Of a stretch of DNA of 64,000 nt, positions 11,129-22,559 are shown one piece after another. The number at the start of each line of letters is the position of its first letter. The stretch's first letter is position 1. Source of the DNA: Chrysoporthe austroafricana (Eukaryota > Ascomycota > Sordariomycetes > Diaporthales > Cryphonectriaceae); contig JYIP02000012.1 in assembly GCA_001051155.2 (NCBI GenBank), positions 451,001-515,000 on the forward strand, read 5' to 3'. The position numbers were made by a program, and so were the translations under genes. The notes under the pieces are model-generated. The model worked only from the letters and a program-made list of their open reading frames with translations. It did no database searches and had not been told where the DNA came from.

Positions 11129-13842
11129 ATGGACCACATACCTGATATCGGCCCACACGCGATTCGAGTACCATATTTGGTGGGAAATGCCTGGGATGGC
11201 GGAGACTTCCATACATATGCCGAGCGACAACAGTATCTCAAGAACCACGAGCTCCAAACCGGTGGCAGCGATGGCATGGGTCTGGAGCCACTGGGAGTTA
11301 TGCAGCTTCTCCAAACATGGCTGTTCTTTGGGCTCTTCGAAGAGGTGATGAGAATTGCGGGCATCGAGTTCGACGCGGACGACTTTATCGAGCTTGACGA
11401 ACAAGGATCTAGGATCACGACTATAAAATTGCCGAATTATCTCGTCAGACTACTCGAATTCGAAAGAGCAGAGTCATCTGGCAGAGCCGAACGATGTCGG
11501 AAGATAATGTCCTATATGCGGACCGTATCAGTGTGGGCCGAGCTGCACTACAGGTACGGGGACGAGAAGGAGAACATAGCAGACCAGGACTTCGTTAGGC
11601 AAGTAGGCGGTCCGGTGCTTCTGTCTCTATCTCAAGCCTCCCTAGCCCTAAGTGAAGCCTGCAAGGCCATCTACCAAGACGACTTTATCCAGGGCACTGG
11701 TGTGGTTAGACAGGCGGTTGGCGCCCGTTTCTTGCAAAATTTGATGAAAGCAGAGGGGTGGTGTCCTAGCCATATCACAAAGCTACTCCGACTAGGTGAC
11801 CGGGAGCTTTTATATGCCGCTTATACTTACGGTCTGCGCGGTTCTGACACCAAACCTCTGGATCACTCACACTGCAACGATGGCTTTTGCAAGCTGAATC
11901 AGATTGACGTGGATACTTATCGCTTTCAGCACCAGGACGCTGGATGTGACTGCAAACTTCTCGAGGTTGATCGACAGAAGCTGGAGTCAATTATTCTTGA
12001 AGGTGGAATTCCTGTCTGCCAAGTCGTCAAGGAAACCGACGGAAAAAACCCCGAGAAATATCGCATCCAAGTCGAAGTAGCTTATGAGCATCGGCCGTAC
12101 ATCGCAATTTCGCATGTCTGGTCGCACGGCCTCGGGAACCCAAGGGAGAATGGACTTCCACTCTGTGCCCTTAAGCACATTCAAACCATCATGGATGGTA
12201 GTTGGCATAGGCTTGGACAGTTAGGGATACGACACCCTCGAGACGAGTACGGATGTCGACATGGATTCTGGATGGACACACTTTGTGTTCCAGTGCATCC
12301 CTCCGCCAGGGCACTGCGAACGAAGGCAATTGCTCAAATGAAGGACATATATGGTGGTGCCGCCACCGTGTTCGTCTTGGACAAAGGTCTTCAGGACCGT
12401 ATGACGTGGAAAACTCTGTCGGAGGGACTGATTTCACTGATGCTGAGCTCATGGTCGAGCAGATTATGGACCCTTCAGGAGGCAGTCCTTGCCAAAAGAC
12501 TGCACGTGCTGATGAGTGATGGCAAGGCCTTCGATCTTGATGACTTAGTCACAAGGCTCATCAATCAGCTAAGCGGGAAGGCGAGTCTTCTATTACTCCT
12601 GATATCTTCTCCGACTTCTCTTTATCCGCGTCAACTTTTATCCCAAATTTCCACATGAAGCTCTCTTCCTCAAGTTCTTAGTCTAACTGTTGATTATTCT
12701 AGGGCACCTTCCCACTCAACACTCGATTCTACTCTCGTCTCGCCATGTCTGTTCTGCAATATTGGATAAGCATTCGTCCGTATGCCTCCCTCACACCAAT
12801 TCTTACCCAGGTACATCAGCAGCCTGGACAGGCCTTGGTATCCTCAACGACCCAGATGGACAGCACCAGAGCAGCCACCGTGCTTGGCTCCTTAGGCTTC
12901 CGGTCAACAACTCGTTCTTCCGACGAAACGGTTTGCATAGCCGCCCTGCTAGGTTTGGACGTCAAGCCAGTACTCGAGATTACGTGTGACACAGAAGACG
13001 AGACCTGCGAGCAACGAATGATCCGCCTGCTTCTCGATTTGTCTGATGTTCCCACCTCCCTGATTTTCTCCGGAGGCCCAAAGCTTTCAGCACCCGGATG
13101 GCGCTGGGCCCCATGTTCGCTCCTTCAGTCTACCTCTGGCGAACCAAGCGCGGTGATTCACGGGTCTGAGCGAGCCACTGCCACTTCTGATGGACTTCGG
13201 TGTACTATGGATGCAATACTAATCGCAATGGATGTGGGTAATGCACCACAATTCAACGTCTTGGAGCTGGGAGTTTCCTCTGCGGGTCCGATTCTGGTTT
13301 CAAATCCACCAGGCGAAGGGAATCACTGGACTAAGCTTCCACCCGCCGACCCCCAGAAGCCTCGACAGCTGGTGCTGTTACTCAAGGGACCCATGAATGA
13401 GGGAATTGCAACTGTAGCAATGCTTGGTCTCGTCACATCACGCCCATTGGACTTGAACGCAGAGTTTTCCAAAGGGACAGTCAAGTCAGGTGCAAACGTA
13501 ACCATCCGCGCCGATAAAGAAAAGAGCCTCCAAGGAGGCAGAGTGGGCATTCGCTACGTTGGGGTTATCATGGACCGGGCAGGGACAGCTCGTACCCCTC
13601 AAGAAAAGATCATGGACGTAGATGAGGCGAGGTACGCAGAGAACTTTCACAGAAAGACACGTGAGGAATGCGGTGATGAAGAGGAGCAGAAGGAAGAGGC
13701 TATATCGATTCAATGCCTCAGGGTTATGGTCGCCGTACGGCAGCAGCCACTGGGATCGCCACAGGCATTGGAAGAGATGGCCCGGCGGTTCTCTCCCGTT
13801 CCAGGAATCGTGATATCAGAGAAGAAATGGCTCCTAACATAA
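11129..13842 (+). CDS. HET-domain (heterokaryon incompatibility) protein
   Basis: About 863 residues in two exons, 11129-12580 and 12703-13842. The HET domain begins near residue 321 with YIAISHVWSHGLG, followed by FWMDTLCVPV, AIAQMKDIYGGAATVFVLD and SRLWTLQEAVLA, the conserved blocks of the family. A Cys/His-rich stretch (HCNDGFCKL and CDCKLLEVD) precedes it. The second exon continues with RSTTRSSDETVCIAALLGLD, also usual just after the HET core. The intron is best explained by a GC-AG pair: AAG|GCGAGT at 12581, a CTAAC branch and TAG at 12702. Both exons are then in phase 0; using the nearest GT gives no in-frame join. HET proteins mediate non-self recognition and cell death after fusion. 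The partner and allelic specificity are unknown. Confidence 0.9.
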
Positions 13843-14505
13843 TGCTGGCCTTGATGTATACCATTATCCTACTAAAATCAATCATATTTCTCCTTCACCC
13901 CGCTCATAGAAATACCCGTGGACTTCGAATAGTCGGCCTCGTCTCCCCCCAAACCCTTTCGTCGCGGGATCACAAATGATCCAAGTACCCTTATATTTAT
14001 TGCTCTTTATTTTCTCTCGTACTATCCCGAGTTGCTAACCCTGTGGCTGTCCTCTTCCTTTTCCTCGGCGCCGCTCTTCAGTATACTATGTATCCACTTG
14101 CGCCTTCATTATTGCTGATTTCGTAGTGCTTTCTTGCTTGCTTCTTGATGAATTACCTATGCTTCAAACTTGTCTATGGCAACTTGCTGAATTCAATTTG
14201 GCGGGTAGATCAAGTGGAATCATTGGATTTGGGATGAAGCACTAGGGACAGTGGTACTTCTTACTACTGAGTACTTGGATGTGAGGAATGTCGTTAAGGC
14301 CCCTGAGATGGCTTAGTCAGCTCACCCTGCAGTATAGCACCGAAGTACCTACGAAAATACTCCTGGAACCGCGGAGACACGACCATTGCTTTGTCGTTCA
14401 GACACCCATAAAACCTGCCCAGCCCCGTCAGGCCTGACTTCCTTGTCTGACAAGGTGGCCTACTCACTCCTGTAGATGTAGAAGGCTCCCTTTAGACCTG
14501 TCAAG
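13843..14505. other. Spacer between HET and J-domain genes
   Basis: This spacer lies between tandem genes and holds a 3' UTR plus a promoter. Nothing else is recognised. Confidence 0.5.
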
Positions 14506-15780
14506 ATGTCACAGTCACAGATGCTCTCCCTGGCGGGGTGGACATTCCTCCCGGATGTAAGTCGCGTGCCCCCTTCGCCATCGTCATCGCCGTCGCCCTC
14601 CCCATCCACTCGCCAGGTGCCTCTCTTGTGGCCCGCTGCTGACAGAGGATCACGCCAGATGGCCACCCGCTTCCTCCAGAACCTCTACTACAACGTCACC
14701 ATCCGCGCCGGCGACCCTCGACCGCAGCCAGGCCATCCCCGCTGGGCCGAGCACTACAGGCGCATCTACATCTTTGTCGTCTGCGCGTACCTGCTGTTCA
14801 CCGTCTACGAGGCCGACTGGGAGCTCCAGCGCCCCGCAAACAGGGACTTCTACTCCGTCCTGGGCGTCATGCCTGACGCGGGCGTCAAGGAGATCAAGAA
14901 GCGCTACCGCCAGCTCTCCGCCGTCATGCACCCGGACAAGGCCTCCGGCTCCGCGGCCTTCAACAGGGATCTGTACGTCCAAATCCAGACCGCGCAGGAG
15001 ACGCTCACCGACGAGGCAGCGCGCTTCGCCTACGACCGTTTCGGGCCGGCCGTGGCCAACTGGCACGAGTGTCTCACGATACGCCAGTACGTGATGAAGG
15101 GCGCGAGGGACGTGCTGATATACTACGGCGTGGGCGCCGTCGTGCTCTACGCCTTCCCGAAGCTGGGCTACTTCCGCGAGGGGATCTTCTGGCGGTGGCT
15201 CGCCTTCGCAGCCCTGCTCGCGTTCGAGCTGCACACCGTCACGCGGCCGGACTACCCGTGGCTCCTCGACAACCTGGTCAACCCGCTCCTCGCCAACGTC
15301 ATCAACCCCGTCCTGTCCTTCTGGGCCCCCGGCAATGTCCACTCGCTGTACGTCCCCTTCCAGGCCATCGTCATCGCGCGCAAGCTCAGCATCACCTTCT
15401 CCATCGCGCTGAACCAGGTGCTGCCCTTCCTGAGCGCCGACACCCGGGGCGGGCGCATCCGGATGAGGCCGAACAGCGACGACGCTGGGATGTCGCAGAG
15501 CCTCGACGAGCTCGACAAGGCTGTGCACATCGTGCACGAGGAGGCGAAGCGCATGGTGCAGATGGAGGCGACGCCGTTCACGGGCGACGCGCAGGTCATG
15601 ATGATGCTGCGCGACAAGGTCAAGAGGTGGCTGGTCGATAACACCGTGCGGAACGACCCTATGACGAAGGCGGCGATCCACGCGAGGATCGCGAGGCGGC
15701 GACAGGACGCGCCGGCCGGCGCGCAGGGGAACGGCGTCAGGATGAGGAAGCCAAGCAGGGCAGCGAATCATGATGCCTGA
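14506..15780 (+). CDS. Membrane J-domain (DnaJ-like) co-chaperone
   Basis: Predicted ER-type membrane J-protein. The preferred model has two exons, 14506-14556 and 14659-15780, giving about 390 residues. The 102-nt intron starts GTAAGT and ends CTGAC then CGCCAG; it contains no stop, so an unspliced frame would add a Pro/Ser-rich insert. The spliced join LPD/MATRFLQNLYYN reads naturally as a membrane-proximal segment. A hydrophobic segment (IYIFVVCAYLLFTVY) precedes the J domain, which starts RDFYSVLGVMPDAG and contains the HPD motif in AVMHPDKASG. Further hydrophobic segments follow (VLIYYGVGAVVLYAF, WRWLAFAALLAFEL, YVPFQAIVIARKL), and the tail is basic. J domains stimulate Hsp70 ATPase. The client or complex is unknown. 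Confidence 0.88.
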   Translation: MSQSQMLSLAGWTFLPDVSRVPPSPSSSPSPSPSTRQVPLLWPAADRGSRQMATRFLQNLYYNVTIRAGDPRPQPGHPRWAEHYRRIYIFVVCAYLLFTVYEADWELQRPANRDFYSVLGVMPDAGVKEIKKRYRQLSAVMHPDKASGSAAFNRDLYVQIQTAQETLTDEAARFAYDRFGPAVANWHECLTIRQYVMKGARDVLIYYGVGAVVLYAFPKLGYFREGIFWRWLAFAALLAFELHTVTRPDYPWLLDNLVNPLLANVINPVLSFWAPGNVHSLYVPFQAIVIARKLSITFSIALNQVLPFLSADTRGGRIRMRPNSDDAGMSQSLDELDKAVHIVHEEAKRMVQMEATPFTGDAQVMMMLRDKVKRWLVDNTVRNDPMTKAAIHARIARRRQDAPAGAQGNGVRMRKPSRAANHDA

Positions 15781-15944
15781 GTGCGGCAGTGTTCTTACTA
15801 AATAGTACAACCAAATCAAGGAGCAATCCAGCTATCTTGCCAGTTCCCGTGCGCCCGCCTGTTTCCCAATGCCATATGCTTAGACCAATGCCAAATTACG
15901 GTGAATCGCGTATAGGATGAATGCGGCTCAGATTGGCGGGCTGA

Positions 15945-18092
15945 TCACAGCCTCTGCCGGCCTCTAGTCTCGATGGGTATCAGCACCATCGCTATAAACG
16001 CCGCAAATATTAGTGCCGCCGCCAGATAGATAGGTGTAGTCGTGCCATCCCCCGGGATGTTCGCCGCCAAGATCGGTGCGATGAGCCCTGCGATCCTGTT
16101 CAGAAAGCTCGCCACGCCCGTCCCGGCGCCTCGCACGGGGGCAGGGCTATCACACATGCAGTCAGCTTCCAGCGATGATCCGGGCGACGGGTCCCGCAGG
16201 GGGGGGGGGGGGGACGAAAAAAAGGACTTACAAGATCTCCGGCGTGAAAGCATAAAGCACGCCGTACATGATGTTCTGGCTGAAAGCCTCGACACACGAG
16301 AACGCAAGCTGCGCGGGCCCCGTCTTCCCGTAGCTGACGAACAGGAACAGGAAGCTCGCCGACACGAACGTCGAGATCGCGAGCGTGCCTTTCCTACCTA
16401 GGAACGCAGACTGGCTGTCCACCGTGAAGTAGGCCAGCACGCTGCCCGGCACGCCGACGAGGCTCAAGATCGCATAGTCCCGGTACGTCGCGGCCGAGAT
16501 CTTGGTCGGGTCCGTGTTCCCGTCCGCCCGCGGCGCGTGCTGCGCGGAGGACTCGTTCCCGTGGGATAGGTACTGCGGCAGGAAGGCGTTGAACAGCGGG
16601 TAGCCCATGCCGATGGTCGCCCAGCAGAACCAGACGAGGGCCGTCGCGAGGCCGAGCCTGCGGTTGCCGAACAGGGGGCGAAGGCGCGCGCCGGAGAACC
16701 TCTCGAGGCGGGCCTTCAGGACGCTCTTGGCCGAGAGGTCACGCGCGCCGCCGTGGCGCAGCCGCGAGGTCTCGCGATGGTGCCCCGCGCCGCCGCCCTC
16801 GCCCTCGACTACGGCGTCGAGGATGTCCTCCGTCAGCCACGTCTTGGCGCCGTTCCTGTACGCGAGCCCGTGGACGACAGCGACGGCCTCGGGCTGCCGG
16901 CCGCGCGAGAGGAGGTACTTGGGGCTCTCGAAGAGGTGGAAGACGAAGAAGCGCAGGGCGAACATGACGAGCGTGATGATGCCGATGGACAGCACGAACC
17001 GCCGCCAGCCCTGGTCGGCGGGCCAGCGCGCGATGAAGAACCAGGCCAGCAGGGAGCTCGCGAGCTGGCCGACGGGCCACCAGACGCTCAACAGCGTGAG
17101 CAGGCTGCTCGAGGCGTCCGGGAGGAACTCGAGGAACAGGGCGCCGTCGACGGGCAGGTTGCCGCCGACGCCGAAGCCCAGCAGGGCGAAGAGGAAGCAC
17201 ACCGCCGGCCAGGTCGGCGCGAACGACACGAGGATGCCGAACACGGCGGTGATGAGGAGGGTGGCATTGAAGGCGATGCGCCGGCCGAGGATGTCGGAGC
17301 CGATGCCCCAGGTGAATGCGCCGAAGCAGAGGCCGAGGTAGACGTACGAGGTCGTGTAGCGGACCTGTTTCTCGGAGACGGAGAATTCGGCCGAGAGCGA
17401 GGGCAGGATTAGGGAGACGCCCTGCGTGAAGTCAGTGACGGTACTCTGGGGAATGCGGATGGCCGGGGCGGGCGGCGGCATGAGACTGTCTCACTCACCT
17501 GCATCCAGAGGCTGGGGACGTCGGGTCAGCGAAAGGACGCACCGTGAAGAGGTCATGGCGACAGAGGGACATACTTATCTGCAAACCATCCAAACCCACA
17601 CAATATGAACAGCTGCCAGTTATACCTTCCCATCCCTATGTCCTGCACAGCTTTGTTTATGATCATCGATTTCACTATCGGCTGTCAGCGCCCAAGTGCG
17701 GATATGCTCACTCACACCCTCCCCAACAAGTTAAGTCTTAGCAGCACAAAGAGCATCGAACAGGGCGCAGACTTACTCTCATAATCCGAGCCCCCTCCTC
17801 CCATCTCCCTACGCACCTCCTTCCTCAGCCCTTCAATGCTATACTCGGCGGCGCTCATCTCCAGCATCGCTGCGGCCTCATCACCACGGCCGTCCTTGGG
17901 ATCATCATCCTCCTCCTGCTGCCTGTCGTCCTCGACGTCGTGTTCCGGCAGCTCCTCATACTCCGTCCGGCCGCACCTAGCAGAGTGACTATGCAGATGC
18001 GCCCGCTCGAGCGGGACCAGGACGCCCGTGTAGTCGGCGACGGACTCGACACGTGAGCTGCGCCATCGCCAGGCAGTTATGCGGCCGGCCAT
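15945..18092 (-). CDS. SV2/SVOP-like MFS transporter, five exons with a 13-nt micro-exon
   Basis: Predicted 12-helix transporter of about 606 residues. Exons in order: 18092-17777, 17674-17575, 17511-17499, 17421-16232 and 16146-15945. Exon 1 encodes a long acidic cytosolic leader ending SAAEYSIEGLRKEVRREMG. Exon 2 encodes INKAVQDIGMGRYNWQLF and CGFGWFAD. The micro-exon supplies only NLWMQ, completing the conserved first-helix motif, and exon 4 continues GVSLILPSL. Later motifs are GSDILGRR, FESPKYLLSRGR and YAFTPEIF/PAPVRGAGTG across the last intron. The joins keep frame throughout (1821 nt). The last intron contains a long poly-C tract on the coding strand. The substrate is not identifiable; relatives include fungal phosphate, carboxylate and sugar carriers. 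It is convergent with the J-protein gene. Confidence 0.88.
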
Positions 18093-19200
18093 GCCGACCC
18101 CGTCCTCTCAAGTCGGATCTGGGCCCCGTAGGGACGGTGACGGGGTGCCGGTAGCGAGAGAAGACAAAAAACACTGTAGACAGGAAGAGAGAGAGACAGA
18201 AAGAGACAGCCCGCTGACCAGGGCGGCAAGAGGCTGGAGAAATAATGTCTATGTCCACGTGCGAACGGTAGGTAGACAGAGTGAGACACAGCTCGTGTCT
18301 CGGGCGGCCCCGGCGTCCTGGCTGGGGCCGTAAGCGTCGGATGTCGGTGTCCTGGCCTGGCCGCAAGGAGAAACAAAACCCACGCCCAACTCGCTCCGTG
18401 CGCAGCCAACTTTCGAGAATGGAGAGGGAGAATGCAGACAACGCCCCTGCACTTTTGGAGATGAGAAAGGGAAAAGACCAGGCCCGGATGCTAGGGAAAC
18501 GAACGTCTCGTGCGGGATCGTCGGCGCACGGTGGCGTATACATATATGTGCCTAGGTCGAAACGAGACACTGCGCCGCTCGCGGGGTTGCGTTCGAGGGA
18601 CCAGCCTGCAGGCGGCCTCGGCCCGTGACCGCGCATTGCTCGGCGGCTGATCGCTGCAACCATCACGAAGTCCCGAGCTAATAATGCGAGGGGAGTGTGG
18701 ACGAGGTACAGATTAGCTTTGCTCGTCAGCGCAATATGGGGGTTCCTGTTCAGGCGTCCATGCAGGCCGTTTAGTAGGCAGCACGGGAGTATAAAATACA
18801 GGTGTGAGTGCCAACCCCTTCCTCTCTGATGGCGCCTTCATCCCTCTCGAACACCGAGAACACCTCTCGAGGTAGAAGTACATGAAGACAGAACCTTGAG
18901 GAAATCAACTTGAATTCCCTCCGTGTGCTCCCTGACAGTTATGAAGACCTGTACGCAAAAAAGAGCCATTGAATCTCCGGTATCCCTTCCAGCCTGGTTC
19001 CAAGCCTGGTCCTAGCCGTTGCCGTCCCTCCGATGGAGAGAGAAAAACAAGAAGAGAAAAAAAAAGAGAGGCCAAAACAAGCCCGATACCCAAACACAGA
19101 CGCCTATTTCCAGTCGCAATGCGCTGGCATTCCGTCATCATTTCATAACGCATGATCAACGCCCACCTCCTTAACCCCCAGCCAGAAACTCAAGAGAACT
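18093..19200. other. Spacer upstream of SVOP-like gene and downstream of ATG7
   Basis: This is the promoter side of the SVOP-like gene and the 3' side of ATG7. A purine-rich tract at about 18180-18210 reads CT-rich toward the SVOP-like gene. No gene is seen. Confidence 0.5.
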
Positions 19201-21488
19201 TCAGACCAACACCGCCTCACCGTCGTCCTCTACCTCTTCCTCATCACTGAGCTCCACATCGGCGGCCATGGCCTCGGCACGACGCTGGACCTCCGCGAGG
19301 CCGGACAGCTCCGCAACATAGTCCTTCTCATCGAGCGCCTTCTTGACGAACGCGTAGCCGTCCTTCTTGTAGGCGTCGAGGATGGGCTTACTGCAAGCAC
19401 TGCAGTTGGGGTAGGACTCGCCACGGATGATCATGTTCTGGAAGGTGGACAGGAAGCCGCGGATCTGGTGGGGGACGAGGCCAAGTGCATGGTTAGGGGG
19501 ATCACGCTCGTAGGAGGTGGTATCGCCGCCGTTGGGCACCGGCGCCTTGGCGTGGTGGCGTTGGGGATGCTGCAGGACGCTTGCCAGCAGCTCGACAAGG
19601 AGAGCTGACGCGATAGCTGCGCCTCCAGGACGGGTCACTGTGCACTGCTGGTCCAGGGTGAGGTCCTTCTGAGACTAAAAAAAAAAAAAAAAAAAACACA
19701 AAAAGATGGCCAGAGAAAGGGCCGCACGTCGGAAANAAAAAAAAAAAAAAAAAAAAAAAAAGAAGAGATTGTCAGTGAGAAGGTCGTGAAATGGTATGCT
19801 GCCCAAACTTACATCTGTAGCCACAACCACATCATTGCAGAAGTAGCACCCCAGGGTCTTCTCACTGCCATCCTCGGGCGCAGCACCATGTCGCATCACG
19901 ACGTACGTGTCGAATCCCAGCGCGGCATTCATGACGATCTTTCCCGCAGCCTTGCCCATCACCGTAGGCAGCCATCGTGACTCACGACTGTCCATCAGCA
20001 GGAAGATGACATCGTGCGACTCAATGAGCTGCTGCAGCTTGGTGAAGTCGGCCTTGGTCTTCGCCTCGTCCGTGATCGGATGTCCCAGCATGGGGACCGA
20101 GATCACATGGCCCTCGCTCTCGACACCAGGGTTAATGTCCTTCAGCGTCTCGGCTGCTTTGGTCGCCTTAGGGGCTCCTCCGTTGAGGGCATCCTTGAAC
20201 TCGAAGAGGGGCTGCCGGACAGGGTTTGAGAACGAGACTGAGCCATAGTCGACGAAGGTGATCTTGCGCACCCCCCACCCCATCAGGTTGCGCGACACGT
20301 AGCTGCCCAGAGTCCCCGCACCCAACAGCAGGCACGAGGTGCTCCTGATGGTGTCCAGGTCCAGCCCTGGGGAGATCCGCCACTTCATAAGCTTGAGGTT
20401 CAGGTCCACGGCTTGGTCTGCCAGCTTCTTGGGGTCCATGTAGTCGCCGAGGCTCGCCTGGCGCGCCTGTAACTTTCCGATCGCGTTCCGCTCCCACCCG
20501 GTGACTTTGGGCATCGTAGTCGTCTCCATCTCCGGCACGCTGTCCATAGCAAGCGGCAGGATGATACTGCGCGCCTCATGCCGCCGCGCCTGGATATCGC
20601 GGAAGCAGAGGATGTTGACCTTGGTCAGGTGGAAGCGCTGGCGGACGAGAACCAGCAGGTTGCGTAGGGGCCAGGAGGGATGCTCGGCGTAGTTGGAGGG
20701 GTCGACAAACGAGACAAAGCAGTCCTCCTCGGGGACGCCGTCAAAAAAGCCTCTTTCGAACTCGCGCAGGGAGGCGATAACCCACTTAAACCCGAGGTCC
20801 TCATCACCCGAGTCAAACAGGTGCTTAGCCTGAGTGTCGTTGCTAATCCGGACCTTCTTGGCCAGGAAGAAGCCGTACTCCCTGTTGTCGACCCCGTAGC
20901 GCCAGGTCCCGACCTGGTCGACCAACGACGTGCTCTCCGCCGAGGTGAGCTTCCCGATGTCCCCGACGCGCTTCCACTGGGGGTCGGAGTGCAGGGCGGG
21001 GAAGGCGAACCAGTAGGTGAACCGGTACTTCTTGAGGTCGGCGAACGACAGGATGGTATGAGAGGCAAGGAGGGACGGGACGGAGTAGATGGTGCCGTCC
21101 TTGATCGCGTCCCAGATCTGACGGCCGGCAGTCTGGAGCATGGCGGCCTTGTCGGTCTGCTTGAAGTCCTCGATCGTGTTCACGTTCTTGATGGTGCCGT
21201 CGGCGCGACACTGGCCCAGGCTGACCCTGCCGAGATCTGTCAGCTCCTGCGGAAGCCCGCCGGGCACGGGCGCACATGCGCGACTTACGAGTTGTTGGTG
21301 AGCGAGTTGCCGAGGATCTGCATGCGGGTGCTCTCGTCGGGGGGCGCGGCGGGGTTGGCCTCGTAGGTGCCGAGGACGAAGCGCGCCGAGTCGTCGAGCT
21401 TGGCGTGGTCGAGCTTGGACGAGAAGAGCGCCGAGTAGAACGGCAGCTCTATCTGCGACGAGAACGCCGCAAACTTGAGCTCCGTCAT
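19201..21488 (-). CDS. atg7: Autophagy E1-like activating enzyme ATG7
   Basis: Homodimeric E1-like enzyme that activates Atg8 and Atg12 for transfer to Atg3 and Atg10. The three exons 21488-21289, 21226-19813 and 19674-19201 give 695 residues, the usual length. The N-terminal domain starts [20 protein letters not shown]. The adenylation domain has [36 protein letters not shown] and [15 protein letters not shown]. The catalytic cysteine is in [13 protein letters not shown], at the start of exon 3. CxxC pairs (CYFC, CSAC) are visible. The C-terminus is acidic ([17 protein letters not shown]). Intron 2 (19812-19675) contains two very long T runs on the coding strand and an N at 19736, so its true length is uncertain. 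It is divergent from the dCMP deaminase gene. Assignment is secure. Confidence 0.97.
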
Positions 21489-22559
21489 CGTGCCGGTGTT
21501 GTTCTCGCGACCGGACGTTGCGATCGGGCGCCTCGGATCTGTGCGGCCGGTTTCTCTCAGGTTTGGGTGGTCTTTTGGCGCCTGTCTCTCGGATGAGCTG
21601 GCGAGGTCTGGAAGGGAAAGGAGGAGAGGACAAGACCACCACGTGGTGCACGAGGGGACACTGGAAACACAGGTAGAGGTGAGACTGTCAGGTGCGCTGT
21701 GGTTGCAAGGTGAGGGGACTCGGAGCAACAAGCCCCACTACACCAGGCAGACGAAGAGTGGGTGGGGGGACGAGGGGCAATGGATGATGCAATAAGCAAC
21801 GGGCGGGGGGTATGACAAGAACGAATGGTGAGGACAAGCAGTCTGGGTGAAGAGGGGAGGCTGGGTGATCTCAGGATTCCAGTCATCAGTGCACGTCACG
21901 ACGAAGTGGTCACGAGGCTGCGGAGGTGCAGACAAAGAGGGCAGGGAGCTGGTTGTCGTCGTCGTCAAGAAGTCCCAAAGCGGTCCAGCGGACGGGTCAC
22001 AAGGATGCTGCGTTGGGGGTCTACCCAGTAGTTTCTGGTGGTGGTGAAGAGGTACTGTGGTACCCTGCTGTGGTACCCTGTAGGGAAGCGGTTCTGGCAT
22101 TGTTCTGGCGCGGAAGGGCTGGGCTGACAGGGAGGAAGCTCCCGCGTCGTCCCCCTCCTTAGGGCCGCGGGTATGCACTGCACCCCGCCAGCAGACCCCT
22201 GGAACCCCTGCAACCAACCACCAGCAGGCTCAGCCTCAGAGCCCCCGCAACGCGTGCATGCACCATCAATTACCGTGTACCGTGTATCGTGTATCGTGTA
22301 TGGCGCGTGTCCAGCTCTAGTCCAGCTTCAAGCCTCTATCCGTCCTGTCCTGTAGCTTGAAGCTCCTGCACACAAGCCCGGTCTCTATCAGATAAGGACT
22401 CCTTGCCACATTGCATGAAACTACTTGTGCTTATCAACGACACCATATTGGATTGACTAGACTTGGGGATCTGTGTCTTGCGACGGGGTGATCTCTGGCA
22501 CAAGATCTAACCCTTCCCCACCGAAAACACGATCAGGGCAGTATCTGGGCCAAGCAAAG
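21489..22559. other. Divergent promoter region, ATG7 / dCMP deaminase
   Basis: This is a shared upstream region of two divergent housekeeping genes. It holds an MCB-like ACGCGT at 22250 and a short tandem array of a CGTGTAT-like heptamer at about 22274-22301. The rest shows no gene. Confidence 0.5.
22250..22255. promoter_or_regulatory. Candidate MCB element (ACGCGT)
   Basis: A perfect palindromic ACGCGT lies about 305 bp before the dCMP deaminase start. In yeasts MBF binds this core and drives nucleotide and DNA-synthesis genes at G1/S, so the position is suggestive. The hexamer also occurs by chance in GC-rich DNA, including inside coding sequence elsewhere in this window. Confidence 0.3.

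Noticed and set aside
14650..15819. 389-codon open frame on the minus strand
   Set aside because: It is antisense to the J-domain gene, with shadow-like composition and no motif.
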